DNA from: Alternaria dauci
Lineage: Eukaryota > Ascomycota > Dothideomycetes > Pleosporales > Pleosporaceae
Length of the DNA: 64,000 bases
Assembly (NCBI RefSeq): GCF_042100115.1
Contig: NC_091280.1
Coordinates: 1-64,000, forward strand
Direction of reading: 5' to 3'
The notes under the pieces are model-generated. The model did not search any database, was not told the DNA's origin, and saw only the letters and a list, made by a program, of their open reading frames with translations. Each line of letters starts with the position of its first letter. The stretch's first letter is position 1. This document shows, one piece after another, positions 31,601 through 46,560 of this stretch. Made by a program: the position numbers and the translations under genes.

Positions 31601-34600
31601 TCTTAGTAAGGAGGTTAGCTACTACTTCCTTCTTAAACTCGTCCTTATCTTTAATAATTATAGCGGCTAGGGTTAGCGGTAGGAGTAGCTCCTCTTCTAT
31701 ATATCCCTTATATATATCTATACTAAAGTTAGCGTCTATAGGAAACTTAATACTACTAATAGTAGGCGCGTAGTCTTCTAGCTAAGATATATCCTTATTA
31801 GCTTTTAGCTTCTTAGGCGTCTTTATAGTATAATATTTATTATCTAGGTTAATACTACTAGCTTCTAGGGTGCGCTTCTCCTTATAAGCTATTATCTTAT
31901 CTATAGTTAGGTTAATAATCTCGTCTTTATAGGCGTCTAGGAAACTAGTAATTTAGCGTATATAGGAAGATTTAGAAGTAGTAGTAATACTAGCTAAGGT
32001 AATAGTAAAAGGTAAAAGGTCTAGCTACTAGTTATTATCTATACCTTTAGCTTCGCGTATTAGTTAAACTAGCTCTTAGCCCTTTTTAGAGAAGATGTAG
32101 TAGTAATAGTAATTAGTATTATTATAGGGGGATAAGACGGCTAGGGTATAAATAAACCTATTAAGGAAATTCGTAGTTACGCGCTTAATAATTTTAGCTA
32201 AGGCGTTCTCTAGGATAAGGTAGTAGGATTTAGGAGTATAGTAGTTAATAAAAGCTAACGTAGAAGCTAGGGACGTAATTAGATTATTACTATAAAGATA
32301 TTAGTAAGGTCTAAACGTTAAGGTAGATAGTAGCGCCCTCTCTTAGGGGTAGCTAGAAAGGTTTTCTAGGAACCCCTAAGGGGAGGCGGCTAGGAGGAAT
32401 AATTATAGTTATTAATATTACTAAATTAATAATCGCGTAACTTATAAAAGGAGCTACTCTACGTAAGAGCTACGTATAATTAGGCGGAAAAAGTAATAGT
32501 CTAGGAGCTAGCCTCCTTAGTAGGTCTAGCCCTAAACTTACTATTCTTAGTTATTATTATCTAAAGTATTAACTATATAAGCTACGCGGTAGTTATTCTA
32601 AAGATTATATCTAGTGCTAAAGATAGTAGCTAATATAAATATAGCCCTTACTTAAATCTTTAGGTTATTCTAATCCTCTATAATACGTACTCGCTCCCTA
32701 TTATTATTACTAGAGTAGACGCTGTAGATAGCTATATAGAGTAGTTCTATAATAGTTTAGGTAAGCTCCTAGATAATAGGTATATTAAATTAATATATAA
32801 GCTTCTTATTAGCTAAAAAGCACTAGTTATTATATAAACTAATAATAGCCTATATCTTAGGTAAGTGCTTAAGGAAGAGTTAAGTAAGATTAGCGTTAGG
32901 TATAGACGTAAAGTTAAGTTTAGGGCCTAGGGCGTTACACCCTATAGACTACGTAGTCTTAAGGAGCTAGTAAATACGCTCTCTATAGCTACTAGGCTTT
33001 ATCCTAGGTAGAGTATTATAGGCCTTAAAAAGGTTAGACTTATTATAGAACTAAGATTCCTTATCGTAATTATACTTCTTATCTAGGTTATTATTATTAT
33101 CTCTTAGTAAATAATTAATAGGACGCTTCTTATATAGGACTTTATAATATAGAAAACCTATTAAGGGTAGGAAGTTAATAATCTATAGAGCGTAGGTTAT
33201 ATAAGAGTTAGTAGTAGGAATATTAGTCCCTAAAGAGACTAAGATATATATAGTAAATATCTAATTACGCTAGTAGGTAAGTTAGTTAGTATATATCTAC
33301 TAATTATTAGGGGCGAAGAGGCGCTCTATAGAGTAGATATACTTTCTAGGTATAGACCTACTAATAGTATTCTTAGAGTTAATAGGGAGGGTGCTCCTAA
33401 AGTCTTAATATATTATAATTTATTAAAGGGTAGTCTATATAGTTATACCCTAAGAGATACGCTACTTATAGGAGGGGCTAGTAGTAGGAGTAATAAACTT
33501 AAGCTAGTTCTTATATATAAAATAATACTTAAAACTATAAGACGTTAGTATAGTATTAGGTACCTAGCTACTAGATATAGAGATATATATAAGGATATAA
33601 AGAAAGGTTTCCTAAGTACCCTTATAGGGTAGAGTAGTAATAGAAGGTGGGGGGGGGGGGCTTACTTAGGATCCTATAGGCTTAGTTCGTATAGATTACT
33701 ATAACTAGGGTAGTAGGTAGGGACTTTACTACTATACGTAATAGCGTCTTTATATATAGCTAATATACGTTACTCCTCTATAATAAGCTTAGGTTTCTCT
33801 ATTAAATAGATATAGCTCCTAAAGTCTTCTATACCTTAGGGTGCTAGATAGCTACTTAAGAGAATATAAGACTTTAGACGTAGCTATTATAGTATACGCT
33901 ACTAGGAAGACTAATTTCAAAGACTATTATAGCACTTATTAGTAAAGACGTAGCTAAAGAGATATACTAGTAAGTTAAGGATTAGGCGGGGGTTATCTTC
34001 TAAGAACTCTAGAAGATTCGCTAGATTAGCTTACTACTTAGTTAGGTTAAAAGAACTAAGGGGGATATTATAGTTATTATAATAGAGTTACTAGTTTATC
34101 CTAGCTATCTTCTAGTAATTCTAAGGCCTATAGTAATAGGAGAGGAGCTAATATAAGACTACGTAGATAGACTAGGTACTAAGCTTATAGTCCTTATCCT
34201 ATATAGGATAATTAGGCTTTAGGAAGTTATTAGCTACTTAATATTAGTTCTTAGTAATACGCTTATCGCTACTAATATAGGTAACCTAGAAATATTAACT
34301 AAACTTATTTAGCTTAAGCGCGGTCTAGTAATAGAGACTAGATAAGGTAATATAGAGGGATAGTTAACTCTTAAGTATAGTAGGGGGGGTCTTTCTAGCC
34401 TTAATTACCTCTAGTTATTACTTAGTAATAAGGGTAGCGTTATTAGGGTCCTACTAAGTAAGCTAATTTAGTTACGTCTAGGAGTTACGTTAGTTTTATA
34501 TAATAGGGGGTATAATAGGGGTTCTAAAGAAACTTTCTAAAGTATCCTAAGGAATATATCTATAGGGGGTATATAAGGAAGTTTTTTAATAACCCCCTTT

Positions 34601-37600
34601 AGGGAAATCTTACCTTTATAATAGTTCCTCTAGTAATAAAGGTCTTTCCTAAACTAATATAGTTAGTAATAATCCTACTATTAATCTATATCGCTATAAG
34701 ATAGGTAGCGAGATCTATAACCTACTTAGTTCCTATTACCTACTACTATTATAGCGCGAAGCTAGTGCCTAGAATTACCTTATCTTTTATATTTTAGATA
34801 TAGGCCTTAATATAGGCCTTAAAGAGGTACTATAGGCTATACACTATACTATTCTTTACTTATTTAAAGAGTTTCTTAGTTAGGTTATCTTTTAGCTCTT
34901 TTAGAATATCTACTATAGTAGAGAGAACATCGTCTTTAGAGCCTACTTTAATCCTACTCTCTATACGCTATTAAATATCCTTATCTACCTTAGTAGCGAG
35001 AGCGGCGACTAGGTCTAGTATAGTATTAACGTTAACTTCTATAGCCTTAGTAATAAGCGTTACTACCTCCTTATTATACTTATACTCTAACTTTATTATA
35101 TCTAGGATAGGCTTCTTACGCTTATTCTTTATTAGGGCTATAATAATCTATCTTATATACTTAAGAGTAGTATTATAGAGAAGAGCTAAGTTTTAAGCGT
35201 AGCACTTATACGCTTAGGGGCGCTACTAGAGGTCTTAGACTTAATTAACGTAAGACCTAGTATCCTACTTCTTATACTTAATTTACTTAGCTTTAAGGGC
35301 TAGTTTAGTAGTAGAAGTATCTATATCCTCTATATATATCTTAATAACCTCTTTAATAGAGTAGCTAGTAATATTACTAACTTTATAAGGGGTAGTAGAA
35401 GTACTATTAGGAGATAGGGCGTTATCTAGGTTATTAATTTCGCTAATAAACTTATCTAAGAGTAGTTACACTTTAGCCTTCTTTAGTAGATAACCGCCCT
35501 TCTTCCTTAAGTTCTAGATAGTCTATTAGGCGCTAGCCTCTACTTACTCTAGTATAGCGTTAAGCGTTACGTTCTTAATTAATTACTATAGCGCTTAAAT
35601 AGTAGCTACCTTTTACTATACCTTATAATAAGAGACTAAGTTACACTAACGCTTAGGGTGTAAGATTATAATAATAATCTTTAAGAGGACCTAAAGATAA
35701 TAAGTTAAGACGATACCCTCCTAGATTTTAGTAATATTAAATACACTATAGTAAGGATTAGTAAAGATAGACTAAAGGATTATTATAAATTATACCTAGT
35801 AAAACTCCTTACTCTAGTCTATATAATTAGATAAAGTTATAGTTAAGAAGAGAGTTTCCTTATTCTTACTAAAGATATTAGCGACACGCTTAATACTATA
35901 GGAGCGCTTATTAAGTGTAACGTGCTTAGATAGTATTTTATAGACCTTATAGATAGTAGGGTTATCTAGGATAGTATTAGTAAGCTATATAGGGGTAATA
36001 TAGAGAATTTTAGAATAGAAGGCGCTAACGTTTATAGTCTAACAGCTAAACTTCTCTCTATTAAGAGTTTAGGCTTTAATATTTACTATAATATAGTAGG
36101 TGGAAGAAGACTTATTATTATACTTATCTATACTATCCTTAACACTAATAGGTATAATATCTTCTTTAATTTCTAGATCTTTAATATAAATATTAATATT
36201 AACTACGTCTTTATCGTTATCTTTATTAGATAGCGGGGACACTCTAATAATAGGGGTAGTTAGTAAAGTTTTTAATATACCCCTATAGGGGTAAAGTAGG
36301 AAACCTTATAGAGGACGCTTTAGGGGCTAGATAGGCTAGTTAGGAGTCTTAGGAGGAGATAGGTTAATATCCTCTATTAGACTAGAGTCCTATATAGTGT
36401 ACTAAGTTATAGTTAAGCCTTTTAATTATTAATAGTATATTCTCTATATATAGAAGTATTAGTAACTATAGCTTCCTACTCTATATACCCCTATTAGGGG
36501 TATATAGGAAACTTAGCTAGGTATATTATCCTATTATAGGGGTATATAGGAAACTTAGTAATTAGTAAGGTTACTAGTTTAGCTATTTTTAGAGTAGACT
36601 TACCTTCTATTACTTAGATTAGTAGTGCGTTACTATAAAAGCACCTATAAGTAATTAATAATTATTTCTAATAGCTTTTATAAGGATTATACGCACTCTT
36701 ATATATTATAGCTACTATTATAGTTACTATTTCTTTAGATTTAGCAGTAGATTTAGCGTTATTAGTTAGTATTATTAACTAAGTTTAATAGATATAGAGA
36801 GTAAGAGTTAAGTTAATAAGTCTAAGCGCCTACGTTTTATAACTTTCCTATATACCCTAAAGGTAATACCCTATAGTACTTATATATTAGATCCTAGTGT
36901 AGTAGCGCCTAGCCTAACCCTAGATAGCTATTCCGCTCTAGTGCCCTATATTTACTATACCTTACTATTTTATATACCCTATTAGTTAGTCTATTCTTTT
37001 AGGTAAGTCTAACTCTTATATTATATAGTAATATTCTCCTTTATTAATAAAATTAGAGAGTAGGTTCTTACTAGGTTACTATAGTATTGTATCTACGTAG
37101 TATTTAGTAAACTATAATAATATACTTATAGACCTTACTTAAATACTAGTTTCTCTATCTATATTATAGTTAGTATCTTTTACGCTATAACTATATTAGT
37201 ATAGGAGAATAAGGCGCCTATAGGGGTTAGAAGATAGGTTTTCTATATACGCCTAAGCTAATACACTATATTAATAGCACCTTACCCTTTACCTATTTAG
37301 TAGCCTACCGCTAGCTATTAAAACTAGTAGTATCGCTTAGGTTTCTTCTATATCTATAAATATCTTATATATAATGCGGTTAAGACCTAAGATAATCTAA
37401 CTAGCTTTATAGTCTTCTCTAAAATTTACTACACTATAAAAATATTAATAGAAGTTATTATCCTAGTTAGGGTCCTACTTATCCCCTTCTTCTTTACGTA
37501 TATTTACTATCTACTAGTTATAAATAAGGTTAGATTTTACCTAGAGGTAGGCCTAAGTATCTTAGATTACGAATTTATCTTTATATAGATTCCTTCTCTA

Positions 37601-40600
37601 TAGCTTATTATTTATTTATATAGTACTATTTATTTACTACTCTAGATAGTAGTTAGTTAGAAGAAGGTACTACTAGTACTACCCCTATCCCTATTTTTTA
37701 TTTATACGGATACAGTACTCTTTTATAGTAGTATTAATAAGGCTTCTATATTAGCTCTTTAGGTAATTAAAGTCGTCCCTAGTAATATAGCACACTAGGT
37801 AATATAAAGACTAGAACGTATACGTTTCTAGTATCTTATACTTAAATACGTTCACCCTTTTCTTTGTAGTATCTAAACTAGGATAAGTATTAAACTTAAG
37901 TTCTTACTCTTATCTTACTTATTTATAAGTTATTATAGAGCTTATTTAAGAGTTATTATAGCTTAGACTAGAGCTTTACACTACTTATATATTAGATATT
38001 ATCTAAGTACATAACTATTTAGATTACCTATACCTACCCTAACTATAGTTACACTTATATATTAAGTTATTAAAAGGGGACTCTAATATAACATTCACTG
38101 TGTTTAGTAAGGTTAGTACTTAACTAGGCGTTATATTATAGTTAGAGGCCTTTACCTATATTAGAGGGGAGGACTTAGTATATAACCCTATAGTTAATAA
38201 TATATAGGGTAAAGGAGATATTATAATACTAGTATTAGAGGTATAAGGCGTTATAGGCGCTACTAGACTACTATATTTAGTAGGTGTTATAGGAATAGTG
38301 TAGTAGTTAGAACTTATACTATCTTAATATCTACTACCTTTAACTTATTTAATATATCTAATTCCTAAGGGACGATATAATTACTCTTTATAAATATTAT
38401 ACTAGGCTTCTACTAGTAGGTATATAGTGCGTTTAGTATTACTGTTAAAGTATTTATTAAGAATATAACAGCGGCACTATTATATACTAGACCTATACTA
38501 TATATATACCTATATCTTTAACTATATAGCCTTACTTACCTTTATAAAATACGTGTTCTTAATACTATTAGAGGTAATTAGAATAGCTTTACACCTACGC
38601 CTATTACGTCCTCCTCTTCTAGTCTCTTAGTTATAAGATATTAGCGATACTAGTAGCCTAATATAGATAATAGTATTAACGTTATTAAAGTGTATCCCCT
38701 TAGTTAACGTACTAGTTATTACTATATATCTAGACTTTACAGCCCTAAAAGCTTAGATATTTACTACCTTATCTTTCTTAACTATCTTACTATAGTAAAT
38801 AAAACTAGTAAGCTTTATTACTAACTCTAAAGCTATTATAGTAAACTTAATATATACTATTATTTTCCTCTTAAGTCTAATCTCTTTTATAATGTATTCT
38901 CCTATCTTATTAACGCTCTAGATACTAGTACTACTAATATAATATATAGTATAGCTAATATTTAGTTACGTAGTAGGCTCTTAGAATAGTATTATATTAC
39001 TTAGTAGTCTTAGTAGTTAAAATACGTCTTCCTAATAACTAATAGGTATAGTAGTAGATAGAAGTATTATATATATAAAGTACTACGTAATATTATAGAG
39101 CTATAGTAGATAATAATAGTAAGACACGTCCTTAAGGATAACGTAGTAAAACTTATCTATAACTATCCTCTCTAGTACACTAAGTGCAGCTTACTAGTAG
39201 ATAAAGGTAGAGAAGTTCTTATATAAAATACTCTCTAGTATAGTAAGAATAATAGATATAGTCTCGTTATAGGTACTATACTACTAGATAGTAGCTTAGA
39301 TTCTAAGTACTTAATATTACTCTAGGAGATTAGTCCTAAGCGCTATAAGAGGGATAATAATAATTATCTAACTATAACTATAGAAGTATATAGGTAGTAG
39401 GAAGGTAAGGCTTTTACTAGCTCCTATACCTATAATATATATAACTATTAGTTTACCTACTATAATAGCTATAATAACAGCCTTCTATTCTCCTCTAAAG
39501 TACGCGTTATTACTAAAATTAGCCTAGAGTAACCTAGAGTAGTTTACTAAGTCTCTTTCTACTTACTTTATAAGAGTAACTAGTATAACACTCTCTAGTA
39601 GGGGTGTAAAGTCCTCTAGAATAGGACTAAACGTAAGGGTATAATACTATTAAGTAGATATCTTAAAGTAGGTATCTAGTTAGTTAAACCTATATATAAA
39701 TATCTTAGTAATATTAAGAGCGTATACTATAGTTATAACCTCTATAGAATAACCTACTTATATCTCTTAAGATTTAGCCTTAGCCTTATTAATAATATCC
39801 TCTATATCTTCCTTAGTTAACTTATATAGTAACCTATCTATACTACTAATTTTGCGCTTAAAGGTAATAATAAGATAGCGTAGTATACTAATATTAATCT
39901 CTTTACTAAGCTAACACTCTAATACTTAACGAAGAACTTAGCTAAGTAATTAAGATGTTATACGTTATTTCCTACTATTATCTAGCTAGAGTAGTACACT
40001 TTTTACTTACTTATAGTAGTAGTTCTATAGGGATAACTTAAGCTATAACTAGACTATAAGGTAGAAGGGTTATATAAGCTAGGTGTACTATATAAGAAGA
40101 GACCTAATCTCTCTTAGTAGGAAATAATAGATAGTCTTTATAGACTTATCTCTATTATAACCCTTATAGAAATAGGGAATAATAGTAATAAGCTTATTAT
40201 AGAGGTAGATGTTTTATATTCCTATAATAAGACTATTCTCTAGCTGTACACTAAGGAGCTTAGTTCCTTAGGTAGGTTATCCGCTTATTAGATAAATAAG
40301 ATAGAGAAGATACACTAGGAACTTCTATATAAGGTTATAGTATTATTATACTTAAGTAAAGTTTTAAAGATTAGTAATAAGGCTAGATTTAAAAGCCTTA
40401 TAGTTAACTCCTCTAATAAGTTATTAGAAAATAAAATCTTTTCTATACTAAAGTTCTAGGTTACCTAGGTTAAAGACGCTATATCCTAGTGCAGTATTCT
40501 TTAGGTTATTAATAAAAGAGTCCTATAGTATAGTAGGAAGACCTAATTAACTAGAAACATATACGAGCTTATATAGAATACTAGAGGCCTCGTTATACTC

Positions 40601-43600
40601 TTTAAATACTATTTAGGTATATTTAGTTAAATTTATATATAGCCCGCAGATAGTAACGTCTTCTCTATTCTAGTAGATAAATATATTAAGATTTTCTCTA
40701 TATTAAAATTAGCTTAGAAGGCGCCCCCGTTTAATAAGCTAATTTATAGAGGTAGGGTATTCTATAGTAAGGTAATTATAAACCTATAATCTAAAGTTAT
40801 TTATAATTATATAATTATAATCCTCTACTATAGGAGGACTTTCCCCTATAGACTCTTATTCTTCTAGTAGACTTTTAACCTCTTATACTGTAGTAGCTTA
40901 AGAAGTCTCCTCTTATATATATATATTAGGTAGTACTAGAGTATTAATAGGAGGCTAAAACTTATCTCTTAGTTTCTATAATATAGTAAATCTATATATC
41001 TTCTTAATAGCTAATATATATATTATAAATTTATATACTTCTAAGAATCTAGTATATAATAGTAATAGTATAAAGAAAGTAACTAAAGTAGTAAGGGTAA
41101 GTTTAGTATTATATTAATAGGCTATCTACTTAATAAGGCTAATCTAAAACTAATAGTAAAGGGCTTTAAGTATACTTAGTAATATTTTACTATATTATTT
41201 ATTTACTATAGGAAAGTTAGCTATAAAGGTATTAAGATACTTTATAATCTTATCTTAAGCTTTTTATTAATATATCTATAGTACTAGTATAGATAGTTAC
41301 CTCTATTTCTTAACTAGTATATAGTAGAAGAATATAAAGATCTTTTATAGTAATAGTATATAGTATAAGTTATAAGACTAGTAGGGTTTAAAAGGAAAGG
41401 TAAGTATATTAGTATATATCTCTTGTATTATATAGATATAAGTATAGTAAGAAGTTTATAAACTAATATTTTATTAAGTATATACTATACTCTTAATAGT
41501 AGTATAAAAGAAGAATAGCTTTAGTTCTATATTAGAGGAGGGAACTAAGATATAGGCTAAAGCCTCTACTTATATCTAGAAGTCCTTAAATATACTTATA
41601 ATCCTATAAGTAATAATCTAAGGGTTAGTCTAGATAGAGGGAGCCCTTAGGAAAGAAGTAAATTATTCTACTTATACTTCCTTTACCTAGCGTAATACTA
41701 GACCTAATTATTTATATAATATAGTATTATCTTCTTTACTCTCCTTAGCTATATAAGTCTCCTTATTACTTTATTTAGGTATTCTATTACTAAGTATAAA
41801 TACTAGTGTTAGAGATTATAGGGTACTATACTTAAGGTTTAATTCTTTATTATTAATAGCTTAGTAAGGTAACTCTTTATAGGAGTAGACTAGAAACTTT
41901 TATATTAACCCTAAGGATTAATACTCTAGTAGAATAGACTTAAATAGTTATTATAATATAATAATCTATACTTATATATTATACTACTCCTCTCTCCTAT
42001 AAGAACTAGTATTCTAGGGACTATTTAATCTATATTTATAGAGATAGCTATATATATTATAGTAAGTAGATATACTAGTAATAATCTTAGTATAAAGATA
42101 GTACTAGTAAGACCTTTTATATAGTTTAAGGCTAATAAAGGCCTTTATAAGTATATTAGGTATAATAAAGTTTATATGCTTTATATAATAGTTATTACTA
42201 GAAATAAGAGTATTAATAGCCTCTTAAATATAGTAGCACTCCCTTAAGGTAGTCTCTTCCTAATACTCTTTATTAAAATATAAGAGTACTTTACTTAGAA
42301 GGATAGTATATAAGTATAGTATATATATTATAATCTTATTAATATAATTAGCTATAATATAGTTAGGAAGAGATATAAAAGGAGTGTATATAGTAATAAT
42401 TAGGGGTAATAGATAGTTAGTAATAAGTAGAATAAAGGTGTAAGGATTTTAGCCTAAGATTATAGCTAAAACTAGAACCCTTAGACTAGTATAAATAAAC
42501 CTATTCTAAGTAATCTACCTAATTCTTACTTAATAAGCTTCCTTATTATCTATATTAATATAATATAATAATAACTTTACTCTAACTAATACTAATAGTA
42601 ATATAGGGTAATAAGGATACTATTATAATAGTAAGAGAGATAAGCTAGGTAAGGTAAGGAGAAGTACTATTATATATATTATTTAATATTAATACTTAGG
42701 GTAGTAAGGTATTTATTATATTATCACCTAATATAGTATTATACTAGATATATTATTAAGTAAATAAGAAGATAATCCTATAATTTATAAATTAAGTATA
42801 TAAAATACTAGTAGATAAGATTCTAGATTTAGAAGAAAAGTAAAATAAGGGGGAAGAGTAAACGCTAGGAGTTAAGAGAAAGTAAAATATTAGTAAGAGT
42901 AGAATAAAATAGGTTAATTAGAAGCTAAAAGAATAACTTAAAGAGGCTATAGTATAAATAGTAGTAAGTATATAGGACTTTATTAGGGTAGCTACTAATA
43001 ACGTTACTATAGCTCCTAAAGAGTAGTAATATAAGAAGTTTACTTAATACCTACTTAGTATAAGTATTTAGGTAGTAAGAAATATAATATTAAAGGTAGC
43101 TATAATAAGTATAGTAGAGTATATTAAAGATTAGAAAATACTTCTTTAATTTTAGCGCTCTTAGTACTCCTAGGGTAAGTAGTTATTTAAAGATAATATA
43201 CTAAAGCTACTATAGTATAATAAGTTAGACCTTTTTAGATTAGCTAAATATAATAACTATATTACTATATTATTAGATAGGCATCTAGTACTTTTATAAG
43301 TAGTATTAGTAATACTATATAAATCTAAGCTTATAGTAAATAATTTAAGTTAGTTTAAGAACTTAGTTATAATAGTAAAGATAAGTTAGGCTCTAGGTAT
43401 TACCTTAGAGATATAATATAGGTAGATTATAGCTACTCTAACTACTAAGTATAAATAATTAGAAAGTCTTATCTAGTAAAGATAAGCGTTTACTAAAGGG
43501 CGTAGTTATAAATATATAATAGTAGTAAAGGAGTTCCTCTTTAGCTAATCCTTCTAATATATAGATAGGTCTCTAGCTATAAAAGAGGATAGCCTAGTAG

Positions 43601-44160
43601 ACTAGAAAGAGTTTAGTAAGTAACTAGATACTAGGAAAAGATAAGGAATTATAAAAGCTAAGTTTAGTATTAGGGTATTTATACTTCTACTATAAAAGTT
43701 AATTATAAATATATATATAGAGTTAGGCTTAATAGTTATATATTTTATATAATAGGTAGAGATACTAGTATTATATAATATAAACGTTTTTAAAGTAGCT
43801 AGAGTAATTAAGCTATTTTATATTACTTATATATTAGATTATATACTACTAGCACTATTAGCCTTAGAGGGAATAACTAATAAAAAGATTAAAACCTACT
43901 ATCTACTAGCTACTCTCTATTAGCTTAATAATATATAAATAGAAAGAGGGGAGATTATAGGTAAGAGTATCTCTAGGGAAGAAGATAATAATAGAAAGGT
44001 TATAAGTAAAAGTAATTTTAGGGAGGAAGATTCTACTATACTAGATACTTAGGTATATTAGTAGTTAAAGGGGTTAGTAGAAAACTATTATATACTTTAT
44101 AGGCTTATATTTAATAAGAAAATTATAAGGGCGTAAAAATATTAAGTTACTTACTAATAG
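28621..44160. other. Large AT-rich, RIP-like block, no intact genes
   Basis: About 15.5 kb with very few CpA/TpG dinucleotides, abundant TpA, and stops in every frame. No ORF of useful length exists on either strand. It is probably several transposon copies mutated by RIP, but I cannot identify the parents. The remaining structure is a family of short palindromes, listed separately. Confidence 0.85.
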
Positions 44161-44192
44161 GGGTACTTAGAAAGGTTTTCTATTTACCCCTA
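28851..44192. repeat. Dispersed 35-nt palindrome family, about 10 copies
   Basis: Arms TAGGGGTA and TACCCCTA, about 19 nt apart, surround a self-complementary centre close to TAGAAAGGTTTTCTA. Copies: 28851-28884 (34 nt), 29631-29665, 31107-31141, 32344-32378, 33590-33624, 34515-34549, 34564-34598, 36251-36285, 37221-37255 and 44158-44192. Those at 32344, 36251, 34564 and 44158 have perfect outer arms; the others carry one to three mismatches. The spacing is constant although the flanks differ. Confidence 0.75.
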
Positions 44193-44282
44193 CCTATAGT
44201 ATATAATCTTTACTCCTTTATACTAGTATATTATTTTAACCTTACTTTAGGACTAAAATAATCTTATAAGCTTATTACCTTA

Positions 44283-44592
44283 CTAAGTATCCTTACTATT
44301 AAACTAAGTATCCTTACTATTAAACTAAGTATCCTTACTATTAAACTAAATATCCTTACTATTAGACTAAATATCCTTACTATTAAACTAAATATCCTTA
44401 CTATTAGACTAAATATCCTTACTATTAGACTAAGTATCCTTACTATTAGACTAAGTATCCTTACTATTAGACTAAGTATCCTTACTATTAGACTAAGTAT
44501 CCTTACTATTAGACTAAGTATCCTTATTATTAGACTAAATATCCTTACTATTAAACTAAATATCCTTACTATTAGACTAAATATCCTTACTC
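44283..44592. repeat. 21-bp tandem array
   Basis: Fifteen units of a 21-bp repeat containing TATCCTTACTATTA, with A/G alternatives at two positions (AAGT/AAAT and AAAC/AGAC). It lies inside the AT-rich block. Confidence 0.95.
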
Positions 44593-44759
44593 TAAAAGAT
44601 ACTAGGACTAAATAGAGAATATATAGCTAGGATATTTAACTAATTTTCTTATATATAGACTAGTTCTTTAAGGATATAGACCCTATATCCTATAACCTTA
44701 TATAGTAAGGGTTAACCCTAACCTAAAACTAACCCTAACCTATAATTTAGTTTAGGGTA

Positions 44760-46560
44760 CACTTTAGGTTACTCTAACTCTACCTCTTTTACTCCTCCTA
44801 CTTTATTCTTTTCCTTTTATCTTTATTTTCTTTTACTTCCTCTTTTTCTATCTTCTTTATATTTCTAACCCTACTCCTCTTTTAATACTTTATCTTTTCC
44901 TTATCTTTTCCTTATCTTTTCCTTCTTTATCTACCCCTTTTCTTAGCTTATCTCTATCTTTTCTTTTCTTATCTACCCTTCTTCTTAGCTTCTCTTTTAG
45001 CTCCTTAGCTTTCCTTATCTCTTTCTTAACTTAGAATTATCCTTATAGTATTTATAATCTTATTATTAATCTTTTCTTTAGAACGTACTCTAGAGTTCTT
45101 AAGTTCAGATATATATACTTAAAACTCTCTTTCTTCTTTATTCTTCTTTACTCTCTACTCTAAAGAGTTTACTACTACTACTATTACTACTTTTTACTCT
45201 CTACTCTCTACTCTCTACTCTTTTATTAGTAAAGATATCTCCCTCTATTATTATTCCTAAGAAGTCTTCTTCTTCTCTCTCTACTTATATACCTTATACT
45301 ACTCTACCTTCTTCTTTTATTACTAAAGAGAAAAGAGGAAGAGGAAGGCCTAGGAAAATACTTATTAAGTAAGTTTTTTTTTTATTATAGTTATTATAGT
45401 TATTAACTTTTTATTAGGGAGGAAGTAGAATCTAAAAAAGATTTACTTATTTTAGAACTTCTTAACAAAGTTAAAGAACTAAGAAAAGGTATAGAATAGT
45501 AGTTATCCAGAGTTTTTTATCTTTTACTAACCTTTTCTTAGAAGTAAAAGAGGTTTCTACTACGTTATATAATCTTATAAACGTACCTCCTATACCTAGT
45601 AAGAAATAACTTCTTATACTTTTATTTTTTTTAATTCTTTCTATCTCTTCTTTCTTACTTCTTATTATTATTTAATTTTTTTTATTTTTCTTTTATCCTT
45701 TTACTTTAAATTATCTCTTTCTTCTTTTTTAGTTATATCTTCTCTTTCTTTTCTTCTACTTTTCTTTTCTTTCTTTATTCCTACTTACTTTCTTTTATTC
45801 TTTACTTCTTATTTTATTCTTTATTCCTCCTTTATTCTACTACTTTATATTTCTCTTTTCTTATATTTTATTACCCTTATCTTTTTATTTCTTTCTTTCT
45901 TTCTATTTCTTTCTATATTTTTTTTTAATTCTTTTTTCTTATCTTTTAATAGTAATCTTCTCTTATACTTTCTTATACTTTTCTTTTTAAGTTTATATTA
46001 GTATACCTTTTTACGTTAATCTTCTTTTATTACTTTATATCTTTCTAACTACTACTTTTAATTTCTTTTTTATAACTAAATTTCTCTTCTTTACACTTTT
46101 CTTTATTATTATTATTATTCTTCTTCTTCTTTTACTTTATATTCTTAGTTATTCTTTTTTATCTTTTTTACTTATATACCCTATTTTATTTCTCTTACTA
46201 TTTTCTCTCCTCGAACTATTTCTTTTAAATTTTTATTATTATTTTATAGTACTTATTTCACTCTTCTTACCTTTTCTACTTATTCTACTTTATATATTTA
46301 CTTATTTTTATTCCTTTTAAATTTATATACTTACTCTTATCTTATTCTTACTTTTTATAATTTTTTATATACTACTTATTTCTTTTTTAGTATTCTTTTC
46401 TCTACCTAAAGTTATATAACTTTATTTATCTACTTTAGATTTTTCTTTTATTATTATTATTTTCTATAGAGTTACTTTTAACTAAGTCTATTAGTATTAG
46501 AAGAGAACTACTCTTCTCTACCTTTAGAATTCGAAAGTAACTACTCTAGTAAGTAGTTTT
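44760..46560. other. Pyrimidine-rich, strand-asymmetric tract
   Basis: Over about 1.8 kb the + strand is dominated by C and T (runs such as TTCTTTTCTTATC), with few G. No coding frame is seen. It ends sharply near 46560, where normal composition and gene-dense DNA begin. Confidence 0.7.

Noticed and set aside
28621..46560. Regional centromere
   Set aside because: AT-rich and gene-free, but only about 45 kb from a telomere tract and the composition is explained by RIP. Nothing specific supports a centromere.
28621..46560. Mitochondrial insertion, suggested by AT content and GC-cluster-like palindromes
   Set aside because: No mitochondrial gene text is seen, and the CpA/TpG depletion fits nuclear RIP better.
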